A stretch of DNA of 64,000 bases from Enoplolaimus lenunculus (lineage: Eukaryota; Nematoda; Enoplea; Enoplida; Thoracostomopsidae). Below, piece after piece: positions 36,118 through 48,009 of the stretch (position 1 is its first letter; each line of letters starts with the position of its first letter). The DNA is taken from contig JASANG010001308.1 of assembly GCA_030248215.1 (NCBI GenBank), forward strand, positions 1 to 64,000, written 5' to 3'. The notes under the pieces are model-generated. The model was given only the letters and a program-made list of their open reading frames with translations, was not told the origin of the DNA and searched no databases. The position numbers were made by a program, and so were the translations under genes.

Positions 36118-36174
36118 ATATATATTTATATATATATAATATATATATATATATTTATATGTGTGTGTGTGTTA
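36118..36174. repeat. TA and GT microsatellite
   Basis: Runs of TATATA followed by GTGTGTGTGTG directly next to the MITE end. Confidence 0.85.
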
Positions 36175-36966
36175 TTAGTGATGAGCATTGGATATTGTTT
36201 CAAATCCGGACATCCGGATACACGTGTTTTTTCGGATACATATCCGGAAATTTTTCATAACCGGATACCCAGATATCCGGTTCCCATCTATAGTATATAT
36301 GCATATATCCCTGATGATTCACTAAGGTCCTATTTAATCGAAAGAGGCCTGTTGAAATTCATCGTACCCCCTGTGTCGTAGTAGAGGCGCTATTCAAGTG
36401 CAAAATAACCGAATTAATAATTTAGTCCAACATATTTTGTACAGATTAGGGCGTCCGAATAATTTGAAATCGTCACAAAATAGGCCAATTTTGAGCTAGA
36501 GTGACCGTACATTTACTGAGTGACGCTAGGAGTAAAGCCCCTGTAGGTGGCGATATACTTCACATATAGGGGTTAGGGGGTGCTAGCATCGGCCCTGACT
36601 CTGTTTTGCATTGTCTAAGTCTAATTGATCGGTTTCGACAATTTTTTGCTGACCTTATCTGGTTCGAACATACCAAACCCGGATTAAATATTCAATGTCC
36701 AATTTTAAGTTTTTATGAATTCGGCTTTCTGTGACAGCGAAACAATTCAGGCTATTGTAAACTTTGGTTCGGTTCGCTGAAACTTTATCCAACTTGTGTC
36801 GTGGTACGTGGTATAGAAAACATTTATCCATCAATGAGTTGTGGTTTGGTTTGACGTAAAATTTGTCGTAGTTCGACTCAGTAAAACATGTCCGAATTTT
36901 ACCGTGGCTACAATTCGGTAAAATTTTCGTAAAGTCTTACGAGCGGTTCGATAGGTTACAATTTTT
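36175..36966. other. No gene; ATCCGG repeat fragment
   Basis: Positions 36200-36295 hold repeated ATATCCGG and CCGGATAC words of a further dispersed repeat, opening near GTGATGAGCATTGG. The remainder shows nothing. Confidence 0.45.
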
Positions 36967-37139
36967 GGCCCATGTAAAGATCAGGGGCGGAACGTTTTTG
37001 TGTGACACTACAATAGAGTAAACTTAAGCTTTAGACTGATTTTTGGCTTGGCTTAGGCTTAGGCTTAGGCTTAATAGGCCTAGGCTTAGAAATATACTCA
37101 TAATATACACTGTTCCGCCCCTGTTCTTTACATTGGTCC
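36967..37139. mobile_element. hAT-like TTAGGC MITE, well preserved copy
   Basis: 173 bp. Ends GGCCCATGTAAAGATCAGGG and CTGTTCTTTACATTGGTCC, with GGCTTAGGCTTAGGC inside and AATTTTT on both flanks. The best reference copy of the family in this window. Confidence 0.85.
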
Positions 37140-37470
37140 AATTTTTTATACACTTTCTGTTTTGTTTAATGCTTCGCTTTTTATTTTTGCAATCAGAACA
37201 TTTTGCCTCGTTGCTACGTCCCGAGGCTGGAATAATCCAATAGCAACGGTTCTTTCATGTCGTTTCGAAGAGGCAACCTACCGTAACCCACTAAGTTCTG
37301 CTTGCAAACCAGAGCTTCATTTTTGAACAGACCCGAACCATAAATTTTGTAAGCTTATTTTTTTAAACTGACTGCATGCTTTTCAGCTTGAGGATATTAA
37401 GTAGGTTTATAAGTCTAGGCTTAACTTTAGGTTTTTTATAAGAACGAAATGTTGCGTCATCTTTGCAATC

Positions 37471-38138
37471 TACACTGTAAAAATGGTGAGTCTCCTCTAA
37501 GAAATAGGCTTATCCGGACTACACAAATAGAGTCAAATTCGATTCCGTCAGAGTCAAATTTGACTCATTTAGCGATTCATTGAGTCGAATTTGACTCTGG
37601 CGGAGTCGAATTTTGACTCAGTTTGTGTAGTCCGGAAGAGCCTTTTTCGGAGAGAGTCAATTTGACTCACCAGTTTTTGCAATGTATGGTTCCAACTATC
37701 AGAGTGCAACCAAGAACAGATAAACACTTTCCACCGGAGACAAAGGTCGAGTTTATACCGCAGATAGAAGGAATACAATACACTGCAAAAAATAGTGAGT
37801 CAAGTTGACTCTCTATGAAATAGGCTCGTGCGGGACTACACAAAGTGAGTCGCAAATTCGACTCCGCCAGAGTCAAACGTGCGAGACAAAGGTCGAGTTT
37901 ATACCGCAGATAGAAGGAATACAATACACTGCAAAAAATAGTGAGTCAAGTTGACTCTCTATGAAATAGGGTCTGCGGGACTACACAAAGTGAGTTAAAT
38001 TCGTCTCCGCCAGAGTCAAACGTGCGACTTAGTGAGTCAAATTTGATTCCGGCGGAATCGAATTAGACTCAGTTTTTGTAGTCCCGTAAAGCCTATTTCG
38101 GAGATAGTCAAATTGACTGACCATTTTTTGCAGTGTAT
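37471..38138. mobile_element. Two adjacent TA-flanked MITEs with GAGTCAAATT interiors, partly duplicated
   Basis: The first copy (37471-37686) has ends TACACTGTAAAAATGGTGAG and CTCACCAGTTTTTGCAATGT. A second copy runs from about 37780 to 38138, and 37738-37826 is duplicated at 37881-37970 (period 143), including the non-element flank GTCGAGTTTATACCGC. Interiors consist of palindromic GAGTCAAATTTGACTC. Related copies lie at 44395 and 45041. Confidence 0.82.
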
Positions 38139-38743
38139 GTTTGTTTAAATTGAGATAAAATGTAACACGCATTTATATATTTTTTTATTTATTTATTTAC
38201 ATATATTTGTATATTTTATTTATTTATATTTGTATATTTACGTCAATTTTATTGCATTAAATTCACCAAGTCAAAATATCCAATAAATTTTTAAGCAATA
38301 TTTTGCTAACTTTGCACTCCAATAAACCGTGATGGTTTACCTGTGAAATGTTTTCAAACTTATCGCATTTATTCAATCTTCTGCGTTTCGTAAATTGTCA
38401 AAATGTAAACAGATACCCGCAGGGTTATAGCGTGTTCCTGAACATCTGGCAACAGGTTCAAATTAAGCTATCGGGTTTAAATTTTTGGTTGTAAAGCGCG
38501 TTTTTGCAACGAAATATATTACTTTTTAAATTCGCTAAGCATATATATAAATGTGTCGCGTAGGCTTAATAGTTGTTGTCTTTGCTTTAGGGTTACGGTT
38601 CGAATCACGTTTAGACTTAAGTTTCGAGGTTGCGTGTGGAATCCTTTATAAACATTACTCTTGGACTAGATTGGTCATGACTTTAATACATATACAGTTC
38701 CAAGACACCGTAAACGCTTGCTAAACAAAACGCACCAAATAGA
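38139..38743. other. Intergenic, TTTAT-rich
   Basis: Positions 38170-38245 are a TTTATTTATTT low-complexity run. Nothing else recognised. Confidence 0.45.
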
Positions 38744-39014
38744 CAGACAGTGGCGGATCCAGAAACTCTTGGTGGAGGGTCTGCACAAGTGGAAAATGTC
38801 CAGTGTTGACATAAATCGGATGTTGCGTAAATTTCTAGCCTATGGGATATCTCGGTTGATACAAAGGACGAAGAGGTTTTTTGTTCTTTTCCCGTATTTT
38901 AAAAAATCACCACAAGTGCCATTATAACTTCCGTTGGTTTTAACCCTGAAAGCATTTACACTCGGCGGCCAGTGGGGGATGCATCTTCCTCCATGCTCAC
39001 TGGATCCGCCCTTG
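38744..39014. mobile_element. hAT-like MITE, CAGTGGCGGATCCAG ends, exact 8-bp duplication
   Basis: 271 bp with ends CAGTGGCGGATCCAGAAAC and CTCACTGGATCCGCCCTTG, flanked on both sides by CAAATAGA (38736-38743 and 39015-39022). Terminal bases and duplication length fit the hAT superfamily. Confidence 0.87.
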
Positions 39015-39669
39015 CAAATAGATAAATGTTGTAAAACTATGAAAAATTTCACAACCGAAATTGTTCGAACCTCCGGCAAAAATTTCATCAGACAGAACTG
39101 GATGTCCATTTTCTGCCGGAGCCGGAGACAAACCTCCGGTTGCACCCTGCCATTAGGAATCTGCATCAATTAGTTGCTCAACCTTGACAGAATCCTAAGA
39201 CTAAGTTTAATCCTTAAGCATTAAACAAACATAATCTACCGCTAAGCCTAAGCATAATGATGGCTGACGAGTTGTCAATCGGTTTACGAATTGTCGCAAT
39301 ACCATTTTACGTAAGATTTCAATGTTGTATTGCAACCAGAATAAGGTTTGCGAATCCGCAAGCGAACGCCAGATATAGAATTATAGACGTGAGTAAATCC
39401 GAGGGTAAAGTTTTGTGTCACTTGAGTCAAAAATAAACAACCTTTACCCACGCTAATTTTTCATGGTCAACACAAAACAATAAAAATAACAAAATTAGCT
39501 GCCGATATCTGTGCAGTTATGGTGTCACAGGTCGTTTTCTATTCCCAGGACAATATCTCCTCTAGCGGATCTAGAGGGGAAGCATACGCCCCACGTCAAA
39601 AAATTTTTTGGTGTTAAAATGGTAAACTCCTTCTACATTACGATCCCACACAAAAATGGCACATATGAC
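39015..39669. other. No gene; fragment of CCGG MITE
   Basis: Positions 39105-39150 read CTGCCGGAGCCGGAGAC and CTCCGGTTGCACCCTG, the end of the CAGGGTGCAACCGG family. Nothing else recognised. Confidence 0.5.
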
Positions 39670-39765
39670 ATATAATGCAAAGCAAAAAAATTAGTCTAAA
39701 GCTTAAGCTTAATATATTCTAGTCCCACAGAAAAAACGTTCCGCCCCTGATCGTTACATGGGTAA
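39670..39765. mobile_element. Right part of hAT-like TTAGGC MITE (reversed)
   Basis: GCAAAAAAATTAGTCTAAAG, then CCCACAGAAAAAACGTTCCG and CCCCTGATCGTTACATGGG. The left end is missing. Confidence 0.65.
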
Positions 39766-40294
39766 TTGTGGAAATTGTCTTAGGACAATTCCTTTCCGAA
39801 ATGTTTCAGGACAATTTCCTATTCGCCACAGGACGAATACTCCCCCATAAAAAGTTCTGGTTCACGACAATTTTCTCTTGAAATCTTACATGTTCAAAGG
39901 CGGGGGCGGTTACCCTCATCAAAAATTTTTTTTGCGATAAAATGATAAGGTCCCTCGCTACTTTGCACGTCTTCCTCTCAAAATTTCTTTGGTGCGAAAA
40001 TGTAGCTTACAATTTTTACGCTTCATATAACATTTGTCAGCCCGCCACCCGTCAGAAATTTTTGGTTCCGCCTCTGCATATAGGTGAAACTATGTTTTAT
40101 GGTTGATTATAGGCCTAAGAGTAAGCATTCAATCCAGCGGCAGGATGTGAACAAAAGTTTCGATTCTGTTTTATTGTGATTCAACAGAAGCAAAATGTGC
40201 CCATAAAGAGTAAAATGTATTCAAACAAACGTGTTGTGAAACTGACCGAAGAATAAACAACAAACTTCATCCCTAAAAATGACTCAGATTCCAT

Positions 40295-40498
40295 GGCCAA
40301 TGTTACTTTAAGGGGCGCAACAGTGAATTATGCGTATTCCTAAGCCTAAGCCTAAGCCTAAGCGCTACAAAAGTTTGTTCCGAACATTAAGCCTAAGCCT
40401 AGGCCTAAACCTAAGCAAAAAATGTAATCTAGAATCTAAACCTACTATTTTATAGACCCACAAGAAACCTGGACGCCTATTAAAGTATAACATGGCCC
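40295..40498. mobile_element. hAT-like TTAGGC MITE, second subfamily, complete
   Basis: 204 bp with ends GGCCAATGTTACTTTAAGGG and AAAGTATAACATGGCCC, flanked by GATTCCAT and GATTTCAT (7 of 8 equal). Internal CCTAAGCCTAAGCCTAAGC. This copy gives the clearest 8-bp duplication for the subfamily. Confidence 0.85.
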
Positions 40499-41747
40499 GA
40501 TTTCATTATCCAAACTGTTTTCTTATATATCTGTAGTTCATGCGTTCAGCATTTTCGAAACGTAACTTTTGTCAACATAAACTAAACAATTGTTCGAATG
40601 ACTGTGTTGTTCTACTGATTGCTGATATGGTTCTTGATGCTATCAACGAGATTATCTCATGATTTTATGTATCAGTACGAATTTAAGATTCACGTGTAAA
40701 AAGTAACATAAGACACTTTTACGGGGCAATGGTCAGATCGAAAGCGGTCCCGCTGATCCTAGGCCCCTCAACAGCGATAAGAACCGATATTTTGTACTAT
40801 GATTATAGTATCTAACTTGCGTTTGGCTTCTCGTTCGCTTCGCTCGCAAGCTTTTGTCACTTTTGAATATCGCGACGACTCTCAGAGGTCGGATCGGCTG
40901 GATCCGGTAATAGGCGTGTGAGCAGACCTATTGCTATTGTGGATGTTTGGTGGAATCTGAAACAGAATCCTAAATTTTTTGTTACTCTACTTTGAATATC
41001 TATACTAAAGGCGCGCCGAGTCCTTTAAAAACACTTTGTCCGCGGTGAACCTGTTTCACAATTTTTTAGTTTAAAATTACAGTGAAATCAAAACATACTC
41101 AACAGCCGGTTTGGCGCAGTGTAGCAATTTGTCTCGTTTATGGGCTGCGCAGCTGGGAATCGGTCCCTACTTGGGGCTTAGGTTTTTTAGCTTCAATTAA
41201 TTTAACCGTAAGTAAGCGGCGATTAATTGTCCAAAAAGCCAGCATTTTTACCGTCACTACGATGAAATGCACAGCGTAAACATTGTACTTTAAGTGCCAA
41301 GTAATATGAGTCTGTATAAGTATAGTCCGTCAGGGGATAAAGGCGAGCGAGAAACCAGACAAAATAAATTCGACCAACTTCAAAGTTTGAAGCTAAAAAT
41401 CTTTTTACTCTGAAATTTTGTGAGGGGCCCTCAAGTGCTAGCCGAGACCCCAATTGAAAATATATGGTGGTTCTAAGCACTGTCCTGGCTGCTAATTTGG
41501 CCAGTACTGGTAAAATTAGTTTGAAAAATTGTTGCACTTCGACCTGCAGAGAGTTTCAGTTTCAGAAAATTTTCAAGCGTCGAAATTTTTTGTAAATATG
41601 TATCAAAAATTTAGAGTAACTGTCCTTTGTCATTTTATTTGTATGGTTATCCAATTCACGTAAGTTACATATACGCACCCGTCTCTCTGACCCTTTCAGG
41701 GGCTGCTTGTTAACATGTAGTGAAAGTTTGTACAACAGGAAGTTAAT
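40499..41747. other. Upstream region of Twist gene
   Basis: The likely promoter lies here. A pyrimidine-rich CTCTCTGACCCTTTCAG ends at 41699, 48 bases before the start codon, and could be a cis or trans splice acceptor. A GAGGGGCCCTCAAG block (41421) pairs loosely with CCTAGGCCCCTCAAC (40759), suggesting another decayed element. I see no certain TATA box. Confidence 0.4.
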
Positions 41748-44025
41748 ATGACTTCAAACGGTATTAATGTTCTGGTTAACACTGACTACTCTAATGTGGC
41801 CTTATGTCAAATTCAGCGATATCCCCAGCTCAGCAATCCTCCTGTGCCAATTACTAAGACCAATTCAGCTAACAACTGTCATCCTTTTGGGGTCCCGTCT
41901 ACCAAAATCACACCTCTACCCGAGACCACATCAAATTACTGCTCACTGCTTCGAACTCAATTTAATTTTGAGAATCCAAATTTTTCAAAAATTCAACTTG
42001 AGTTTGACCCTCAAATTAATTACTTTAATCAGTCGAATGAACAAAAGTGGATGAATTGCGGTGAACAGTTTTCATTGAATGACAAGTTCAAAGTTGAGAA
42101 TCGAACAAACAAGCGAGCAATATCGGGTAACCTCTGCTCCGGCGATAATATTTTAGAAGATTGGGATGTGAAGAGACAGAAAACAATGGACGGTTTAGAA
42201 GCAACTATTTGCCAGCCGACTGGATGTGAGGTAAGATCTGTATGAGCTTGAGAGGCGTGTGTGCTTACCACTGCCAGTGGCGGATCCAAAAGTTTCCGAT
42301 GTGTAGATGAACAAGTGGAAAATGCTTAGGTTTGGCACATGTTCATACATATTTTTACGCATATAAAAGAGCCACAAGTCAAACACACTGGCCCATGTAA
42401 AGAACAGATCCCGCCGAATTTCCTGAGTAATATACCAATTTCCCATATTCCTAATTTCCCGGGTAATATCTAGGCTTACGTTCACGCATAGGCTACATTG
42501 TCCATAAGTAGACGGATGCGGGCGGGGGCAGCCCCTCTGTAGTAAAAATTGGCACTTTTATTCCCCCGCACTTGAGAAACTCGCTCGCAGTGCCGGAGCA
42601 GACAGGGGTGGGGGCGCCCACCAAACTCACGAGCGAAGTGAGTGAGGAGGTAGGCGCATTTTAAAACTTTTCAAAGCACATAGAAAATTAGTTGTGCTGA
42701 GTTTCGGGGCGAAGCCCCTAACACATCTGAAATTTTGAGATATCGGAACAAAAATTTGCATTGTAAGTATGATTTTAATTCTGAAAAAAAATTACACTCG
42801 ATAACCTGAGGGGAGATGCATCCTCCATCCCTCCCCCCTGAATCCGCTCCTGAACACTGCCAGGTGAATTGCCAGAAAGCTGATATGCATCTGGTTTCTA
42901 GTAATTTTTTAAATTGTGTTGAATATTTCGGTATGAGTTTATATCCAGTCGGTACAAAAGTTGAAGTTTAACATCTTTACGACGGCAAGTTTTTATAGAA
43001 GAACTCAAGACACGCCGAAATTAGAGCGTTTCAATAATTTTAGATAGTATATTTTAGCAAATTTTGTTCAAAATTAAACAATTTTCCAGTAATACTTTTT
43101 ATCGAAATCGAATTGAAACAGTTCCGACTTTTGGCAATAAATTAAAAAACAAAAATATTAATTCTTCACCACCGCTCAGAAAATGTTGACCTTCGCATTT
43201 GAAATATAGTTAGCCTACTAAACTTTTACTGGACCAAGGTATACAATAATACCGTAATAGTATAGTGTAAGCGTTTTCCTAAGCCTAAACGTAAAATCTA
43301 AAGCCTAAGTCTACACGAAATGGATGTGTCTATAAGTTTACTTAAGCGTAAGGCGAAGCGTAAGCAAAAATAGGCTAAAGCGTAAGCTCAAGCTATTATA
43401 CACCAGAGGCAAAAATGTGACTCACCTGATCTATTCATGGGCCCAAAATGCAACGCTCTTGTAATCTCTGTCCAAAACGTGTAACTCTCTGTTTTAGAAT
43501 AGCCAACTCTTCAGCGGACAACTGCTCAAAATAGACCAGCAACCCATAGCTTCAACAATTCACGATCACCCATCACCTCCAGCTGAATCAGACACATGCT
43601 GCTCGCCGTCCCCGTCAGATCAATTTCCACGATCCGAACCTACTAACGACACACCCACTCAGCCCGGCAAACACGACACCACACCATCGTCTTTCACTGC
43701 AATTCAGCTGCAGCAACCATCAACAAACTCAACCAAACACGAGCAAACATCGACAAACAATCAACGTCAACATCATCAACAACGAACATTGGCGAACATT
43801 CGTGAACGCCAGCGAACGCAATCACTTAACGCCGCATTTTGCGCACTGCATTCAGCGCTGCCTACACTGCCATCAGATAAATCGTCAAAAATACAAATTT
43901 TACGCCTTGCAACTCATTATATTAATTTTTTGTCACAAATTTTACAACAAACTAAACCGAACGATCAACATATGGCACGATACGATTGCAATCACGAGTC
44001 TGTTGAAGTTGGATCGTTTACCTAA
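41748..44025 (+). CDS. TWIST: Twist-family bHLH transcription factor
   Basis: Two exons, 41748-42230 (161 codons) and 43498-44025 (175 codons plus stop), joined in phase 0 at GAG/GTAAGA and TTTTAG/AATAGC; total 336 residues. The bHLH lies near the C-terminus: [20 protein letters not shown], then [18 protein letters not shown] and [19 protein letters not shown] and LPSDK-SKIQ are diagnostic of Twist against other group A bHLH proteins. As known for the family, it binds E-boxes as a dimer and specifies mesoderm or mesenchyme. Residues 1-161 match nothing I recognise; the linker before the bHLH is rich in Gln, Ser, Thr, Pro and His. Only about 25 residues follow helix 2, and the Twist C-terminal WR motif is absent. 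The start is the first ATG of the open frame. Confidence 0.93.
42275..42852. mobile_element. hAT-like element in the Twist intron with nested relics
   Basis: Ends CAGTGGCGGATCCAAAAG and CCTGAATCCGCTCCTG match the family at 38744, flanked by ACCACTGC and AACACTGC. It is more than twice as long because it holds further pieces: GGCCCATGTAAAGAACAG of the TTAGGC family at 42390 and a G-rich block at 42520-42680. Confidence 0.75.
43231..43444. mobile_element. hAT-like TTAGGC MITE just upstream of Twist exon 2
   Basis: Degenerate copy from GGACCAAGGTATA to CCTGATCTATTCATGGGCC with CTAAGCCTAAACG and AAGCGTAAG words. It ends 53 bases before the exon 2 start. Confidence 0.65.
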
Positions 44026-44172
44026 AAAGAACTTATTTTCAGATTCCTCGCAGCAGTTGGACGGTAATCTGATATTTAAGAAAACATTTCTTACATTTGA
44101 GAAATATGCTTAGCAAGGTGCACTTGAAAAGTTTTTCTTTTATAACAGAAATGTTTTCAAAAAATGTTCTGA

Positions 44173-44178
44173 AATAAA
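44173..44178 (+). promoter_or_regulatory. Candidate polyadenylation signal of Twist gene
   Basis: AATAAA 148 bases past the stop codon. Confidence 0.5.
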
Positions 44179-44394
44179 GTCTGAAAATAAACGTTTTCCT
44201 GTTTTTTTAGAAAAACTGTCTTAAATATCAGCAAAACCTTTCAGATTTGCCACAGAAAACACTTTTCTGAATAAATTAAGAAATACTTTTTTGTGTGTAC
44301 TTTAAACGCGTTCCACGTTTCAATTTGTATCTTTCAAAACGTGTTTTTGATAAAGTAATCACTTTAGGCGCTTGCCAAAGCGCTCACTGTAAAA

Positions 44395-44481
44395 CATGGG
44401 GAGACAAATTGACTCTGTCGGAAACAGGCTTTTCTTGACTAAACAAACTGAGGCAAATTTGACTCTCCATTTTTTACAGTA
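44395..44481. mobile_element. Short GAGTCAAATT-type MITE
   Basis: Starts CACTGTAAAACATGGGGAG, ends CTCCATTTTTTACAGTA, with reduced interior. Same family as 37471. Confidence 0.7.
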
Positions 44482-44652
44482 CCGTTTTAGCATCAAAATA
44501 AAACGCCTGTTTCTAAAAAGGTTTGTATTTTTACAATTTTTTAGTAAAAACCAGAAAAATTGTCAGACTTCGAAGAAAACTATCTATATATTTCAATATG
44601 TAGTAGGCAGGCTCGATATTGTCTGTAGAGAAAGCATATAATATTTTTCCAA

Positions 44653-44914
44653 CACTGTAAATTTCAGTGGGTTGATTTTAACTCAGAATGAGTTGAATCA
44701 CTCTCAGCCAGAGTTATGACTATCACAACTCAGAATCTTGAGTTGATTCAATTCATTCTGAGTTAATTAACCAACTTTAGTACTCAGAGTCAACTCAACT
44801 CAGAGTGAGATTCAACTCAACTCAGTGTGAGTTAATGTTCAGTGGTATTGTAATTCAGAAATAACCAACTCGCTAGCTGAATTGATTAATCAACGCATTG
44901 GAATTTACAGCGTG
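44653..44914. mobile_element. MITE, CACTGTAAATTCCA / ACTCAG family
   Basis: 262 bp; ends CACTGTAAATTTCAGTGG and CATTGGAATTTACAGCGTG. The interior is dense in CTCAGAATGAGTTG palindromes. Confidence 0.82.
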
Positions 44915-45040
44915 TCTAAAGGTGAGGTTGTGTGTAGATTGTATGGAACGTGCCAAATGTTTTCAACGAATGTATGCAATTGTTGAATAAATACGCTTGA
45001 TATAAATTGCTACGGTGGCTTGAAGCAAACTTCAGAACGG

Positions 45041-45255
45041 TGCACTGCAAAAAATGGCAAGTCAAATTGATTCTTTCTGAAATGTGCTCTATGGGACTAC
45101 ACAAACTGTCGAGTCAAATTCGACTCCACCAGAGTCAAACGTGCGAATTAGTGAGGCGAATTTGACTCTGGCAACCTCGAACTTGATTCAGTATGTGTAG
45201 TCCCGCGGAGCCTATTTCGGAAAGAATCAATTTGACTCACCATTTTTTGCACGGT
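45041..45255. mobile_element. GAGTCAAATT-type MITE
   Basis: About 215 bp from TGCACTGCAAAAAATGGC to CTCACCATTTTTTGCACGG. The central segment with ACTACACAAACTG and GTGTAGTCCCG matches 37471-38138. Confidence 0.78.
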
Positions 45256-45539
45256 GGTGGCGTCTCAAAAATTTGCACGCTCTGGCGGGTATATGGGGTG
45301 ACGTAGTCCATCACTCAACAGTGAACATGGATCAAAACCAAACTTTCGTATTATAAGATTTTTAATGATGATGTCACAAGAAAAATCTGATTGTAAAAAT
45401 ACAAAAAACTTTCAGTTCAGTGTAGCCTCTCAGAAATTGATGAGAGCGCTCATATAACATTAGCTAGTGAGCTTTTGCACCAAGGAAAGTTAGTTAATCT
45501 GACGGAAGGACGGAAGAGATCTGCACTTTGCCAGATGCA

Positions 45540-46060
45540 GAATGCAGACCGGATCGCGCAGACACATCCGTTGATGACCGTCGCATCCATTGTCGTCCGT
45601 CTCTACGGTCGCCGTTTGTTAACATATGTTAATAAACCGTTACGCACGGTGACGAGACGTTAGCGACGGACGTAGACGTACAACAACGGAAGATATTAAT
45701 TTTGTTGGGTCCTTTGGGTTGAATTTTTGAAACGTTCGAAGGTCCAAATCTATTAAGTTGCTATGAACCGAACAATGTTGTTTTGTTAAAAAGTAACGGC
45801 AGTGGAATGTTTTACTCCGATTGAATCTCAACGAATGTTTTTAAACTCGTTCGTGAAACTTAGACCAATCTTATATTAGATTATGCTATCAAAGCATCAA
45901 ATCTGACGTCCCGCGAATATTTTTAAGTTTACTAATTAAGCATTGTATTGCTTAATATCGATACGGGTTGCGTTATGCTTGTCGTACAGCGCCGTCCGTC
46001 GGTTCGTCTCCAGCGCGGTGCCATCTGTCACCGCGTGTGTCACCCGTACGGCACGCCAAA
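45540..46060. repeat. GC-rich ACGG/CCGT repeat, two blocks
   Basis: Blocks at 45570-45685 (ACGCACGGTGACGAGACG) and 45960-46060 (CAGCGCCGTCCGTCGG) resemble the repeat at 16840-17085 and are split by about 270 bp of AT-rich DNA. Confidence 0.55.
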
Positions 46061-47436
46061 AGTGTATTGGCTCAGACAGGAAACATAGAAACTTTCATAC
46101 CCTCAATGTGTATGTTTTCCGTTTCCGTAAGTTTTCCTTTCCGTTTACACCCTGTATACCAGTAAGCCGAACAGAACTTGAGTCATATTGTCGTTTCTAG
46201 AAGTGGACCAGGGTCCCCGGAACGATATATGCGTTTGTACTTTGTACGTTCGTAGGAAGAAATAGCGTGAAATATTAATACATGTCCACCAAACCTTGAT
46301 ATATTGCAAATCAAAATACTTCTGTACAAGCCCAAAACAAAGTAAACAAAAACATTTTACGTTAATATCTGGAGCTCTCACGAAAGATGTGGCGTTATGA
46401 ATACTATACAAAAGCAATTTGGCAAAAATCATTATTAAGCAAACTCAAAGTAATTAATTTTCATAAATTTCTATAGAAATTGGAAGCCACTACACACTAC
46501 CAATTAATTAGTTAAAGAGATGCAGGTAATTTAAAACAAAGGATAAAAGGCCAATTTAAAGAAAGAACGGGATCGTATGAGTTAATAGTATAAGCGTATT
46601 CCTAAACCTAAGCATAGGTCTAACTAGAAATAAACCTGTACCTAAGCGTAAGCCTAAAATCTCTCAGTCTATTGCTGGGACGATGGGATTGTGGGACAGT
46701 TAGTAGAAAAGTACAAACAAAATATAGAAATCTCGATATTTCAAAATCCTATCAATAATGACAATACCCATCAGTGTGTCGCAAGGACGGTAGGATTTTG
46801 GGACTCAAATGAAGTATACTCAGGCTAGACAATCTCAAAATCCGAAAAAAACGGAAGCGAAGTAAATATGGTCCGATATGAAGATGAAAATTAATATATT
46901 TAGAAAATTTTAACGAAATTCAAGCATAAGAAAAGAAAAAAGTGACAGCATTTGCAGAAACTTGTTAAAACGCGGGAACATATTGTACCCTACCACTTCA
47001 CATCAAGACTTTTTAAAATAAACTTCAAAAAGTGAATTAATGGTATAGGAGCTACATGCTTTAATATAAACGAACAAAATGCGAAAACAAAATTTTCTTA
47101 TTTATGTATGCATTCAGCAGATGACAAGAAGTAGTTGCAGAAAGTACACTTTTATGGTCTAGTAAACACGGATGGTTTCTATATAAATGGACTGGTTTTA
47201 CTAAAATATTTTACTTATATATTTCTGAGACGGCCTGGAGGGCGTGTCTATTAATTAGCAGTTCGTATTTTAAGGTACCATTTTCACAATATCCCTAACT
47301 CCAAAATTAATAATATAAATTTATATAAAAACGTACTTCACTTTTAAATTAGCTATTTTTCTCTGGAATTGTATAATTAGTAGTTTATCAAAATTTAAGA
47401 TTTTTGGAAAAGTTTGTTGATGTACGGTTGCCTTGT
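46061..47436. other. Intergenic; MITE fragments only
   Basis: 46105-46155 ends in TTTCCGTTTACACCCTG (CAGGGTGTAAA family). 46547-46690 is a decayed TTAGGC MITE with CCTAAACCTAAGC. No gene recognised. Confidence 0.5.
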
Positions 47437-47913
47437 GGGTCATCCACGTTAAAATGCACACACATTTGTAAAAAATGTCTCCCTTATAGGTGCCCGTGTT
47501 GTCCGTACACATACACTCTATTTATTCACTGCGCTAAATATCAGTATGCCATTGTATAAACCTTTAGACAATGAATATAGTCAAGAAGTTAATATCTGCT
47601 TCGAAACTGCCTGTGCAGTGCTGAAATGTCCCTAGTCCCATGGAACGGACTTAATTTTCTTGCGTGCAATATGTGTTTATGCGTGTAACATTGCACCTTA
47701 CTCTAACGTAAGCCGTAATGAATCTACTGATATCCTGTAGAGAGCATGTATTTGTCCAGACACCGTTCTGACAGAGTTTGGATAACTTGCACTGGCTAAA
47801 TAGACATAAAACTGTGCCTTTCCTCTATCTAAAATATGTATTTTGATGGTGTTCCGAATGGGGTGCATGGAATATTTTCTACATCTGGTCGTGCATTTTA
47901 ACGTGGATGACCC
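47437..47913. mobile_element. 477-bp MITE with near-perfect 23-bp terminal inverted repeats
   Basis: The first 23 bases (from GGGTCATCCACGTTAAAATG) are matched exactly by the complement of the last 23 (to AACGTGGATGACCC). Similarity continues inward for about 20 more bases (ATGTAAAAAATRT-like words). I could not define a target duplication. No other copy was seen in the window. The intact ends suggest a young insertion. Confidence 0.78.
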
Positions 47914-48009
47914 ATTACCTCAGCTATATCAAAGAACAAAAATACTCGTATAAAACAAAAATGCATAAATGGATGGTATACTAGATAAAGCGCTGGATTT
48001 TCGAGCCCG

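Noticed and set aside
41100-41175. tRNA-like stretch with TGGCGCAGTGTAGC and GGGAATCGGTCCC
   Set aside because: The ends do not pair as an acceptor stem and no anticodon arm can be placed; at most a decayed tRNA-derived repeat.
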